Assembly (NCBI GenBank): GCA_051252415.1
Contig: JBPOGA010000002.1
Span: 186,001-250,000, forward strand
DNA: 64,000 bases
DNA from: JBPOFY01 sp051252415
GTDB lineage: Bacteria; Verrucomicrobiota; Verrucomicrobiia; Opitutales; Coraliomargaritaceae
Reading direction: 5' to 3'
The notes beneath the pieces are model-generated. The model did no database searches. It saw nothing but the letters and a program-made list of their open reading frames with translations, and was not told the origin of the DNA. Positions 14,911-23,479 of this stretch are shown in pieces. Each line of letters opens with the position of its first letter. The first letter of the stretch is position 1. A program made the position numbers and the translations under genes.

Positions 14911-17880
14911 ATGACTACTATCGCACGCTTACCAGTGAACACCCTCCCCTTCAACAAACTTAAAACCCAGCTCCGCGGTGAGCTACACGATGGCGAACTG
15001 ATGCGCCAGATTTATTCAACGGATGCATCTGCCTACCAAGAGCTGCCGATGGCTGTGGCTTTCCCTGAAGACGTCGATGACCTACGCGCACTGATCGATT
15101 TCGCCAACACGCATAGCGTCGGACTCATTCCACGCACAGCAGGCACATCACTTGCGGGGCAAGTTGTGGGCTCTGGAATCGTCGTCGATGTTTCGCGTAG
15201 CTTCACTAAAATTTTGAAGATCGACCCCGAAGCAAATTCGGTGCGAGTCCAACCGGGCGTGATCCGCAACGAGCTAAACATGGCGTTGGAGCCGCACGGT
15301 TTACTCTTCGGACCAGAGACCTCCACTCAGAACCGAGCCATGATCGGCGGCATGCTGGGCAATAATTCATGTGGCTCCAACTCACTGAAATACGGCAGCA
15401 CCCGAGAGCATGTCATCGAAGTAACAGCCCTACTAGCCGATGGCTCGACGGCTATATTTAGCTCATTGTCGAAGGACGAATTCGAAGCCAAATGCAACGG
15501 GCCTGAATGCCTAGAAACACAAATCTATTGTGACATCCGCGACATGCTCAGCGACTCGGAGGCGCGTAAAGAAATCCGTAGAGAGTTCCCCCATCCTGAC
15601 ATTCCGCGGCGGAACACTGGTTACGCGATCGATCTACTGATGGATGCCGAAGCCCTCGACGCAGACTCGAATAAACCTTTCCAGTTCAGTAAACTCATCG
15701 CTGGTAGTGAAGGCACACTTTGCTTCATCACCGAAATCAAATTAAACTGCGAACCGTTGCCACCATCTGTCTGCGGTTTACAATGCGCGCATTTTAACAG
15801 TGTCGACGAGGCACTACGCGCCACTCAAATAGCAGTGCGCTACGATTGCTTCGCTGCCGAACTGATCGATCACTACTTACTTGAATGCACCGAGCGCAGT
15901 ATCGAGCACCGTGCCAATCGTTTCTTTATCGAGGGGACACCTGGTGCCGTGCTTGTGACTGAAATACGCGGCGATAGCGAAGCCGAGGTTCGACGTATTA
16001 CCGATCAAATCGAAGCCGATATGCGGACGGCCAAACTCGGCTACGCCTACCCAGTGCTCTTCGGCGAAGACAGTTCTAAGATATGGGATCTACGCAAAGC
16101 AGGACTCGGGCTCCTCTCCAACATCCCAGACGATGCAAAGCCAGTTCCCGTGGTAGAAGATACCGCCGTTCGTGTCGCCGACCTCCCCGAATATATTGCT
16201 GAATTCAATCGCCGCCTCAAAGACCGCTTCGGTCTAGATTGCGTGCACTATGCACATGCTGGATCCGGCGAAATACATCTGCGCCCAATTATCAATTTAA
16301 AGACAGCCGACGGAAACCGTATGTTTCGCGAAGTCGGACAAACTGTCGCGGAGCTAGTTAAAGAATACAAAGGATCGCTCTCTGGCGAACATGGCGATGG
16401 GCGCTTACGCGGTGAATTTCTGGAGCGAATGATCGGTTCTAAAAATTACTCACTTATCAAACGAGTGAAGCAAAGCTGGGACCCCAAAGGAATTTTCAAC
16501 CCGGGTAAAATCGTCGACACGCCACCGATGAACTCTTCGTTACGCTTCGTCCCGGGGCACACTGGAAACGAACCAAGCACAGTTTTTGATTGGTCTTCAA
16601 CAAACGGGATGCTCGGTGCCGCTGAGATGTGCAACGGCTCTGGCGACTGTCGCAAGACACAACTGACTGGTGGCACGATGTGCCCCAGCTACATGGCAAC
16701 GCGAAATGAAAAGGACACCACGCGTGCCCGTGCAAACATGCTACGTCAAGCGCTCACAAACGGCCCGAAGGGCGCAAGCGATGTTTTCGATAACCCCGAA
16801 GTCAAGGAAGTGCTCGACCTCTGCCTCTCTTGCAAAGGCTGCAAAAAAGAATGCCCGTCCACCGTGGACATGGCAAAACTCAAGGCGGAGTTCATGCAAC
16901 ACTACTATGATGCAAACGGCGTGCCTTTGCGTGTGCGACTCATCGCAAATTTTGCACGCAGTCAAAAACTTGCGACCTACGTACCGTGGCTTTGGAATTT
17001 CTGCTTTGGCACAAAACCGATTCGCAAGCTCCTGAATAGAATCGTAGGCATCCATCCAGAGCGCAGTATTCCTCTGCTACCCAAAGTAACTTTCGCGACT
17101 TGGTTTAAAACACATACACCACAGCGCAACTCGGTCAGCACCGGATCCGTTTGGTTGTTTAATGACGAATATACCAACTTCAACGATGTGCACGTCGGCA
17201 TCAAAGCAGTCGAACTACTTGAAGCACTCGGTTACGAAGTCGAGATTCCAGAGCATGGCGAAAGCGCGCGCTCGCAACTCTCAAAAGGTCTCATCCGTGA
17301 AGCTAAAACACTCATTAACGATAACCTTGGTCGACTCTCCAATCAGGTCACTGCCGACAAACCACTCATCGGAATAGAGCCTGCGGGCATCCTCACTTTT
17401 AAAGATGAAGCACTCGACCTTGCTAACGCGGAGTTAAAAACAAAGGCAAAAGCGCTCGCCAACAATTGTATGCTGATCGACGACTTCATCGCCCGCGAAG
17501 CAAAAGCAGGACGGATCACCGAAGACGCGTTCACGGATGAGCCCAAGACAATCAAACTCCATGGACACTGTTTTCAAAAAGCACTGGTTGGAATAAGCGG
17601 CAGCATGGCGGCGCTCAGCCTACCGAAAAACTACACAGTTACTCAAATCCCCAGCGGCTGCTGCGGCATGGCTGGCTCTTTCGGCTACGAGAAGGAACAC
17701 TTCGACCTCTCCATGCAAATCGGCGAGCTCGTATTACTTCCTGCAATACGTAGTGAAAGATTGGATACAATTATCGCAGCCACTGGAACCAGCTGCCGCC
17801 ATCAGATTAAAGATGGCGCAAATGTAAGAGCCCAGCATCCAATCGAGCTCTTGCATGCGGCGCTAAAGCCCGTAAACTGA
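14911..17880 (+). CDS. FAD-binding and Fe-S-binding oxidoreductase (D-lactate dehydrogenase-like fusion)
   Basis: Large fusion of 989 residues. I start at the ATG 14911, which has AGGCGG five nt upstream; a GTG lies two codons earlier. Order: an FAD-binding PCMH domain (AGTSLAGQVVGSGIVVDVSR, MIGGMLGNNSCGSNSLKYG), an FAD-oxidase C-terminal domain (HAHAGSGEIHLRP, SGEHGDGRLRGEFL), a ferredoxin-like region (CNGSGDC...CPSYMATR and CLSCKGCKKECPS), then a CCG domain (HGHCFQKAL, PSGCCGMAGSFGYE). It should oxidise a D-2-hydroxy acid such as D-lactate and pass electrons to the quinone pool; the exact substrate is not fixed by the sequence. The GlcD- and GlcF-type functions are fused in one chain. Confidence 0.9.
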   Translation: MTTIARLPVNTLPFNKLKTQLRGELHDGELMRQIYSTDASAYQELPMAVAFPEDVDDLRALIDFANTHSVGLIPRTAGTSLAGQVVGSGIVVDVSRSFTKILKIDPEANSVRVQPGVIRNELNMALEPHGLLFGPETSTQNRAMIGGMLGNNSCGSNSLKYGSTREHVIEVTALLADGSTAIFSSLSKDEFEAKCNGPECLETQIYCDIRDMLSDSEARKEIRREFPHPDIPRRNTGYAIDLLMDAEALDADSNKPFQFSKLIAGSEGTLCFITEIKLNCEPLPPSVCGLQCAHFNSVDEALRATQIAVRYDCFAAELIDHYLLECTERSIEHRANRFFIEGTPGAVLVTEIRGDSEAEVRRITDQIEADMRTAKLGYAYPVLFGEDSSKIWDLRKAGLGLLSNIPDDAKPVPVVEDTAVRVADLPEYIAEFNRRLKDRFGLDCVHYAHAGSGEIHLRPIINLKTADGNRMFREVGQTVAELVKEYKGSLSGEHGDGRLRGEFLERMIGSKNYSLIKRVKQSWDPKGIFNPGKIVDTPPMNSSLRFVPGHTGNEPSTVFDWSSTNGMLGAAEMCNGSGDCRKTQLTGGTMCPSYMATRNEKDTTRARANMLRQALTNGPKGASDVFDNPEVKEVLDLCLSCKGCKKECPSTVDMAKLKAEFMQHYYDANGVPLRVRLIANFARSQKLATYVPWLWNFCFGTKPIRKLLNRIVGIHPERSIPLLPKVTFATWFKTHTPQRNSVSTGSVWLFNDEYTNFNDVHVGIKAVELLEALGYEVEIPEHGESARSQLSKGLIREAKTLINDNLGRLSNQVTADKPLIGIEPAGILTFKDEALDLANAELKTKAKALANNCMLIDDFIAREAKAGRITEDAFTDEPKTIKLHGHCFQKALVGISGSMAALSLPKNYTVTQIPSGCCGMAGSFGYEKEHFDLSMQIGELVLLPAIRSERLDTIIAATGTSCRHQIKDGANVRAQHPIELLHAALKPVN

Positions 17881-17891
17881 CGACAATCAAG

Positions 17892-17964
17892 GTAGGGAGC
17901 CTGCCCTCAGGCGTCCGCCGAGCATAGCCAGATCGAACGGACGCCTGAGGGCAGACGTCCCTAC
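17892..17964. repeat. REP pair (BIME), left flank of the RAYT gene
   Basis: Inverted REPs at 17892-17916 and 17939-17964. Each has GTAG (or CTAC) plus a hairpin whose intact form is GGACGCCTG, loop CCCT, CAGGCGTCC; the left copy lacks one base of the stem. The spacer contains GAGCATAG, shared with the pair on the other side of the transposase gene. Confidence 0.92.
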
Positions 17965-17973
17965 CAGATACAA

Positions 17974-18462
17974 TTAATCATCGTATATATCTGCTGAGCC
18001 AAATACAGACCCACCAACATTCCAGACGTGAGGCCAATCTGTAGGATTCTCACACAACCCAGCTCGAACTGGATTTAACCTTATATATGCAGCCTTCTCA
18101 TCGAATGCCTCATCTGTTCTCAATCGATGGTCGAAGAAACCCTTCTGCCATTTGATCCCAAACCTCCGTGCCATTAATCGTTTCCAATTTGAAATAACGA
18201 CAGTCATACCTCCGTTTATCTCAGGGAAAGATGCAACGCAATGCATATGATCTGGCATCAAGACACATAAATGCATCCACCAATCTCCACGTTGATGACC
18301 ATATCTTACCGACTCCAGAATAGAGGCAGAAATATCTGGTAAAGTCAGCTGCTCCTGACCGCGTTTAGCACAACAAATAGTCAGAAAAAATCGCTCGTTA
18401 CCTGAAGACACCCAGGAGGGTGTCGTATGATGTAACCACTTTCTTTCCGGAAAATAACTCAC
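17974..18462 (-). CDS. REP-associated tyrosine transposase (RAYT, Y1 HUH family)
   Basis: 162 residues from a GTG start. The HUH metal-binding motif is in LMPDHMHCV (His72-Met-His74). The catalytic tyrosine is Tyr126 in EKAAYIRLNPVRAG, the conserved RAYT C-terminal signature. FLTICCAKR, KRLMARRFGIKWQKGFFDHRL are also typical. The enzyme nicks single-stranded REP DNA at the GTAG-bearing hairpin and is held responsible for REP spread. All expected catalytic residues are intact, so it may be active. It is flanked by matching REP pairs. Confidence 0.92.
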   Translation of the reverse strand: MSYFPERKWLHHTTPSWVSSGNERFFLTICCAKRGQEQLTLPDISASILESVRYGHQRGDWWMHLCVLMPDHMHCVASFPEINGGMTVVISNWKRLMARRFGIKWQKGFFDHRLRTDEAFDEKAAYIRLNPVRAGLCENPTDWPHVWNVGGSVFGSADIYDD

Positions 18463-18506
18463 CCCTAATACCTGACTAACAAATAAAACATAGTCAACCT
18501 ACAAGC

Positions 18507-18579
18507 TATGGACGCCTGCCCTAAGCGGCCGCAGAGCATAGTCTCAACCGGACGGACGTCTGAGGGCAGACGCCGCTAC
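18507..18579. repeat. REP pair (BIME), right flank of the RAYT gene
   Basis: The left REP (from 18507) is degenerate, with CTATGGACGCCTGCCCTAAG replacing GTAG and part of the stem. The right REP (18554-18579) is GGACGTCTG, AGGG, CAGACGCCGCTAC. The right CTAC contains the stop codon of the DUF1853 gene (18576-18578). Confidence 0.88.
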
Positions 18580-19382
18580 CCTAACCAATCATCTGGAACT
18601 AGGAACAGAGGCTCTGGCGCCCCTTGCAGAACAAACATCGTGCAGCGCCCTGCCGATTCTGCTTTAAGCTGGCTGACATCAATTAGCTCTAAAGACGACC
18701 GCACTTTCTCACACAATTCGGCAGGCCAAAGCACTTTTGGAACGAGCAAGACTTCTTTGACTTCCGGGAAAAACTCATCCCATTCACTGATGTAAAGCCA
18801 ACGACCTTTGCGCGCAGACTCTGAAATCGAATCAGGCAGAGGCACCGCCTCGCAGGACATCGGCAAAAAGATGCAACCATAGATCAGCTGTCGCGCTTCA
18901 ACATGACCGACTTGAAAACGTTCTTTTAATAGTCGGCGAGATTCGGGATACTGGCTCAGCACAAGTTGATGCGATCGCATACGATCTAACTTACGCTGCC
19001 AATTATCACGTGGGTCTGGCCCAGGGAACTCCCAGCCATTCGAAGTTTCGACCGCGAGATAAAACTTCACCGCGAGTTCTAAATGTATGTGCGCCTCGGT
19101 CAGCTTATCGTAGAGAACAAAGTCGAGCTCTCCAAGTGTCACTCCAGAGTCGTCTATAATTTGCATGTGCGAAGCCAAACACTCCAGAGAATCGGATGCA
19201 TCCAATAATTGCTCTAAGGCGTCTTCATACAGATGCCCAAGCTTTTGATTGAAGTTAAGGGTCACCTCCGGTTCCACCCGTCCGAGAAGCGATCGATCCA
19301 ATGCCGCCGCTTCATGCAAATCGCCGACGAGCAAAGGATCAGCCAAAAGGCTTTGGCGTATCAATTGTTGAATAGTTTGCAT
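18576..19382 (-). CDS. DUF1853 family protein
   Basis: 268 residues. The family pattern is visible: an N-terminal helical region, then LGELDFVLYD, HLELAVKFYLAVE, a WEFPGPDPRDNWQRKLDRM stretch and LVLSQYPESRRLL. These Asp/Glu/Lys positions (ELDF, ELAVKF) are reminiscent of PD-(D/E)XK nucleases, which is inference only; the role of DUF1853 is not known to me. The last codons are GAT-GAT-TGG-TTA-GGG, then TAG, and that TAG is part of the GTAG of a REP. A strong terminator lies between this gene and carA upstream. Confidence 0.8.
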   Translation of the reverse strand: MQTIQQLIRQSLLADPLLVGDLHEAAALDRSLLGRVEPEVTLNFNQKLGHLYEDALEQLLDASDSLECLASHMQIIDDSGVTLGELDFVLYDKLTEAHIHLELAVKFYLAVETSNGWEFPGPDPRDNWQRKLDRMRSHQLVLSQYPESRRLLKERFQVGHVEARQLIYGCIFLPMSCEAVPLPDSISESARKGRWLYISEWDEFFPEVKEVLLVPKVLWPAELCEKVRSSLELIDVSQLKAESAGRCTMFVLQGAPEPLFLVPDDWLG

Positions 19383-19391
19383 CTACTAAAC

Positions 19392-19424
19392 AAAAAAGCG
19401 CCTCCCTTGAATCGAGAGGCGCTT
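19392..19424 (-). terminator. rho-independent terminator of carA
   Basis: On the minus strand: AAGCGCCTC, a loop of ~12 nt, GAGGCGCTT, then TTTT. A perfect 9-bp stem with a T-run lies 29 nt after the carA stop. Confidence 0.9.
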
Positions 19425-19452
19425 GAAAAATAACATTTTGACAAGTGAAGAT

Positions 19453-20622
19453 CTACTTCCCTGCGTGCTCAGCGACCATATTGTAGAAATCTACAAAGAG
19501 TGCGTCTGCATCGTTCGGGCCGGGTGCGGCTTCTGGGTGATACTGCACGGAGAAGACTGGCTTATCCTTCAAGCGAAGGCCTTCGACAGTTTCGTCATTC
19601 AGATTGATCTCTGTAACAATCGCGCCTGCTTTTTCGAGCTCTTCGCGAGTCGAGGCAAAACCGTGGTTTTGCGCAGTGATTGAGACCTTACCGGTTTCGA
19701 TATTTTTCACTGGCTGGTTACCACCACGATGACCGAATTTAAGTTTAAATGTCTTTGCGCCCAAAGCATGCGTGATAATTTGGTGACCAAGGCAAATGCC
19801 GAATGTCGGAAACTCTTCGATCAACGTCTTCACTGTCTTGTGCGCGTATTCAACTGCACTTGGATCACCAGGGCCGTTGGAAAGGAATACGCAGTCTGGC
19901 TTAATCGCTTTAATCTCCTCCACACTCGCGGTGGCAGGGAAGACATGCACATCAAAACCATGATGCTGTAATTTACGGTAGATCGAGAACTTGCCGCCGA
20001 AATCCATCGCCGCGACTTTGAAGCGTGGCTTTTCGGACTTATCCGCATTCAGATTGAGGTCTGTGCCCACCACGGTGAATGGTGTCGATTGCTTCATTTC
20101 AGGGTCCCATTGATAGGCTTCCTTGGCAGTGACCTCCTTAACGAAATCGACACCTTCGAGGCCGCTAAATCCCTGTGCGAGTTTCACCGCTTCTTCGTCA
20201 GAAATGTCTTCCGTGCTGATACACGCCTTCATTGCACCGGAAACGCGGAGCTTTTTAGTGATCGCACGCGTGTCGACGCCTTCGATGCCCGGGATGCCCG
20301 CCTCGGCGAGGTAGTCTTGGATCGATTGGTTACTGCGCCAATTGCTAGAAACTGGGCTAACTTCGCGAACGATGAAGCCCTTTACTTTCGGGCCGTCGGA
20401 CTCGACGTCGTCTGGGCAGATGCCGTAATTGCCGATTTGCACGGCAGTCATTGTGACAATCTGTGAAAAGTAAGAAGGGTCCGTCAGAATCTCCTGATAA
20501 CCAGTCATACTAGTGTTAAAGCAAGCTTCGCCTACATTCGTTGCCTGCGCTCCAAAAGCGCGGCCACGGAAGATAGTTCCGTCTTCAAATGCAATAATTC
20601 CAGTCTGAGTCGTTTTAGCCAT
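19453..20622 (-). CDS. carA: carbamoyl-phosphate synthase small subunit
   Basis: Glutaminase subunit that supplies ammonia to CarB for carbamoyl phosphate, used in pyrimidine and arginine synthesis. I start at MAKTTQTGIIAFEDG (ATG 20622); the open frame begins 13 codons upstream with an unlikely leader. The N-terminal CPSase domain has GEACFNTSMTGYQEILTDPSY. The GATase class I domain shows SNGPGDPSAVEYA, the Cys nucleophile in FGICLGHQ and the His/Glu pair in VQYHPEAAPGP. The length of 389 residues is normal. carB is not in the window, so the subunits are not adjacent. Confidence 0.95.
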   Translation of the reverse strand: MAKTTQTGIIAFEDGTIFRGRAFGAQATNVGEACFNTSMTGYQEILTDPSYFSQIVTMTAVQIGNYGICPDDVESDGPKVKGFIVREVSPVSSNWRSNQSIQDYLAEAGIPGIEGVDTRAITKKLRVSGAMKACISTEDISDEEAVKLAQGFSGLEGVDFVKEVTAKEAYQWDPEMKQSTPFTVVGTDLNLNADKSEKPRFKVAAMDFGGKFSIYRKLQHHGFDVHVFPATASVEEIKAIKPDCVFLSNGPGDPSAVEYAHKTVKTLIEEFPTFGICLGHQIITHALGAKTFKLKFGHRGGNQPVKNIETGKVSITAQNHGFASTREELEKAGAIVTEINLNDETVEGLRLKDKPVFSVQYHPEAAPGPNDADALFVDFYNMVAEHAGK

Positions 20623-20813
20623 GTTAGCGGAGGAGGAAAACGAGAACCTCGCTCCATGCAATTCAAAAGCAGGGACTTTTCATGTTCACTCAAATAAAAA
20701 TCAAAATTCGTCGACTGCAACCAAGTGGTTCAGCCCTTCATACTATGCTCTAAATACAGTTGATCTAGCCTAGTTCTCGGACAACGATATAGATTACCCT
20801 CCCTATTACTACT

Positions 20814-21680
20814 ATGGCCTCAGGCTACACCAATACTAAGCGAAAGCGCGTCAAGAAAGGCAAACCCTCAATAGTAAAAAGGGCATTCTCCTACATTTTT
20901 GCGCTAATTGCCTCTGTTGCAGTTTTAGCTGCATTTAATGCAGTCGCCATCTCCATGCGAGTTGAGAATAAATTAGGAATTACTGGGTCTACCCCCTACG
21001 GATCCATCGAAAACCTCTGTCAACTCGAGTTTTTTTTGGAAAAATACCTACTGGTTAATTGCAACGAAACCGTCATGGAAACGACACGATCTGTTCGTGT
21101 TTCTGGACTTCAAACTACAAACGGTAAAGAAAGCCAATTCATGCTAACCAGAAGGCTGCCCGACTTATTGCGCCTCAAACTCGACCATCAAACCCACAGT
21201 GTTACGATTGGCGTAAATGCGGGCAGCGTCTGGCAGCGTATACGGATTCCAAATAAGGCGGATGAAATCTCACGTATCGAAGGCGAAGAAGCCCAAACCT
21301 GGCTCGAACAAACACGCTTTTACGACACAATTATCAGCACGACACTAGGCCTCGGCACCATTGAATCCATCACATCCAAACTATATGAGGCTAAAGCTTA
21401 CTTAGAAGTCTCAATAATCGACCCGCGGGGTAAAGCACTCACAGTTCTAGTGGATCCGGTAACTATGTATCCATATGCCGAAATTAAAACTTTAAACACA
21501 GGAGAACTCCAAACCACAAAATTCAGCGACTTCCGCGATATCGATGGCATGCCCACTCCCTTTCATTTAAAAACTTTAGTGAATGATACCCTGACCTCGG
21601 AGACAGTCCTTGAAACCGCCGAAATTAATGTCGGCGTGCTCTCCGATTACTTCGAGATTCCAAAGCCCTCCGCGAACTAG
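20814..21680 (+). CDS. exported or membrane-anchored protein, possibly LolA/LolB-like fold
   Basis: 288 residues. A basic N-terminus (TKRKRVKKGKP) is followed by one hydrophobic segment at ~30-48 (FALIASVAVLAAFNAVAI) that should anchor or export the protein. The rest is beta-rich and repeatedly shows the pattern of lipoprotein-carrier proteins (RSVRVSGLQTTNGKESQFMLTRRLPDLLRLKL, VDPVTMYPYAEIKTL, TKFSDFRDIDGMPTPFHLKT). The last motif, an FSDFRxxDGxxxPF phrase, is common in outer-membrane lipoprotein-sorting-like proteins. No specific name is justified. Confidence 0.65.
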   Translation: MASGYTNTKRKRVKKGKPSIVKRAFSYIFALIASVAVLAAFNAVAISMRVENKLGITGSTPYGSIENLCQLEFFLEKYLLVNCNETVMETTRSVRVSGLQTTNGKESQFMLTRRLPDLLRLKLDHQTHSVTIGVNAGSVWQRIRIPNKADEISRIEGEEAQTWLEQTRFYDTIISTTLGLGTIESITSKLYEAKAYLEVSIIDPRGKALTVLVDPVTMYPYAEIKTLNTGELQTTKFSDFRDIDGMPTPFHLKTLVNDTLTSETVLETAEINVGVLSDYFEIPKPSAN

Positions 21681-21689
21681 CCTATATTC

Positions 21690-22004
21690 CTACGCCGAAC
21701 AGCTTAATACCTCACGAAGCGCGTCGGTCAACGCACCAGCTTTATCAAGCTGCACCCAGTAGATCATGTCGCGGCACTTCTTTTCATTGGTAATCACACC
21801 CGCTTGGCGCAAAATACGTAAGTGATGTGAAGTCGCTGGCTGCGAAAGCCCAATACGCTCGGCGATTGTCGATACATTGCAGGCATTTTCACAAGTCGGC
21901 CCCGTCGGCAAAAGACGCAAAATCTGCAGACGCACAGGATCTCCAATCGCCCATAAGCACTTGGCCAGCTCGTCTAAATCGATTGCTTCTGTTTGCATTG
22001 ACAT
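21690..22004 (-). CDS. ArsR/SmtB family transcriptional regulator
   Basis: Winged-helix repressor of ~104 residues. I start at MSMQTEAIDLDELA (ATG 22004) rather than 13 codons earlier. The HTH core is DPVRLQILRLLPTGPT, then IAERIGLSQPATSHHLRILRQAGVI and the wing KKCRDMIYWVQL. Two cysteines in TCENACNV sit where the alpha-3 metal site of ArsR proteins (ELCVCDL) lies, so a metal or thiol ligand is possible. It is divergent from kamA with 83 nt between starts, which suggests it controls kamA, itself or both. Confidence 0.9.
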   Translation of the reverse strand: MSMQTEAIDLDELAKCLWAIGDPVRLQILRLLPTGPTCENACNVSTIAERIGLSQPATSHHLRILRQAGVITNEKKCRDMIYWVQLDKAGALTDALREVLSCSA

Positions 22005-22087
22005 ATTTAAGTATATGAATACATAGATAGGATAAATCGACAAGCAGGAATTCTTAATTCCACATTTTTAATTCTTAATTCACTTCC

Positions 22088-23275
22088 ATGTATCCACAAG
22101 ACTCACTCGACAACTGGCATCACGGCCAAGGGCATTGGGCCGACGTATCCGCAGAAGATTGGGGCAACTGGAAGTGGCAGCTCAAGAATCGCATCACTAA
22201 ACTAGAGCATCTTGAGCAATACCTCACACTGAGCGCCGATGAGCGGGCGGGCTGTATCTTCGCCAAGGACAAGCTCGCCCTCGCGATCACGCCCTACTTT
22301 TTCAATTTAATCGATCCAAACGACCCGAACGACCCCGTGCGCCGTCAAGTCGTGCCACGCGCAGGTGAAATGAACGTCGCCCCCGAGGAAATGCTCGACC
22401 CAGTCGGCGAAGAAAACACCAAACCCGTCGATGGTATCGTGCACCGTTATCCTGATCGTGTGCTGTTTCTCGTGACCGACCGTTGCGCGGCATATTGCCG
22501 CTACTGCACGCGCAGTCGGCTCGTCTCCAACGCACAGGACTATAATTTCCACCCTGAATTTGATAGCGGACTCGAATACATCCGTAACCACCCCGAAATC
22601 CGCGATGTGCTCCTAAGCGGCGGCGACCCGCTCCTCCTCTCCGACAAAAAGCTAGACTATCTGCTCGGCGAGCTGCGCAAAATACCGCACCTCGAGTTTA
22701 TCCGTATCGGTTCCCGCATACCCGTGTTCTTACCGCAGCGTATTACACCTGAGCTTTGCGAGATCTTCAAAAAACACGGCCCCATCTGGATTAGCATCCA
22801 TGTGAATCATCCAAACGAGTGCTCACACGAACTCCGCGCCGCCTGCGAGCGTCTATCCTTTGCAGGCGTGCCCATTGGTAACCAATCTGTGCTGCTCAAA
22901 CATGTCAATGACGACGCCAACACGATGAAATCGCTCATCCATCGCCTCCTCATGATGCGTGTGCGCCCTTATTACCTTTATCAGTGCGATCTCATTACAG
23001 GCAGCGCCCACCTACGCGCCGACCCGCGCAAGGGCATTGAGATCATGCGGGCCCTCCGAGGGCACACCACAGGCTACTCCATTCCGCAATTCGTGATCGA
23101 TGCACCTGGTGGTGGTGGCAAGATCCCGATTAATCCGGAATACGTGAAGGAAGTAACCGACGAAGCAATTATCATGCAAAACTTTCAAGGCGAAGAATAC
23201 CGCTATCCGCTGGTAAATAGCTCTGAGCAAGTGCTCGACCCCAATGCTCCAGACATTGAGCCGATCCTCGCGTAG
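22088..23275 (+). CDS. kamA: KamA family radical SAM protein (lysine 2,3-aminomutase-like)
   Basis: 395 residues. The radical-SAM cluster is C133-x3-C137-x2-C140 (DRCAAYCRYC). The PLP-binding lysine of lysine 2,3-aminomutase is seen in APGGGGKIPI. LLSGGDPLLLSD and the RIGSRIPVFLPQRI strand are typical. The full length and PLP motif favour a true aminomutase, making beta-lysine (often an osmolyte precursor), over the shorter EpmB. No beta-lysine acetyltransferase gene is adjacent, so the pathway is not confirmed. An ArsR-type regulator is encoded divergently. Confidence 0.88.
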   Translation: MYPQDSLDNWHHGQGHWADVSAEDWGNWKWQLKNRITKLEHLEQYLTLSADERAGCIFAKDKLALAITPYFFNLIDPNDPNDPVRRQVVPRAGEMNVAPEEMLDPVGEENTKPVDGIVHRYPDRVLFLVTDRCAAYCRYCTRSRLVSNAQDYNFHPEFDSGLEYIRNHPEIRDVLLSGGDPLLLSDKKLDYLLGELRKIPHLEFIRIGSRIPVFLPQRITPELCEIFKKHGPIWISIHVNHPNECSHELRAACERLSFAGVPIGNQSVLLKHVNDDANTMKSLIHRLLMMRVRPYYLYQCDLITGSAHLRADPRKGIEIMRALRGHTTGYSIPQFVIDAPGGGGKIPINPEYVKEVTDEAIIMQNFQGEEYRYPLVNSSEQVLDPNAPDIEPILA

Positions 23276-23424
23276 GCCAGCGTTTAAGAGCCCCGAGCGG
23301 TCAGACCCGAGCGGCTGATCGCATCCCATTCTAGCGCAGTCTGCCTACCCACACCTTAGATCTACGCGAATACAGAGTAGCGACTGCTTCAAAGATGTCA
23401 CATTTCGTGGAACTTTTAACGTTG

Positions 23425-23442
23425 CTGTAAGGCATCTGAAAT
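23425..23442 (+). promoter_or_regulatory. weak Pho-box-like direct repeat upstream of the Na/Pi gene
   Basis: CTGTAAGGCAT and CTGAAAT form two CTG half-sites 11 bp apart, 38 nt before the transporter start. Spacing fits a PhoB-type site, but only about 11 of 18 positions match the E. coli consensus. Proposed because of the gene it precedes. Confidence 0.28.
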
Positions 23443-23479
23443 ATTTGCTGAGGGCTCAGCTAACTCTACGAACCGACAT

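Larger units (their letters stand above)
17892..18579. mobile_element. REPtron: RAYT gene between two REP pairs
   Basis: A complete Y1-HUH transposase gene lies between two homologous BIMEs (17892-17964 and 18507-18579). This is the arrangement described for RAYTs and their REPs. The GTAG tetranucleotide beside the hairpin is the signature that GTAG-type RAYTs are known to recognise. It is probably domesticated or self-limiting rather than a conventional insertion sequence. Confidence 0.85.
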
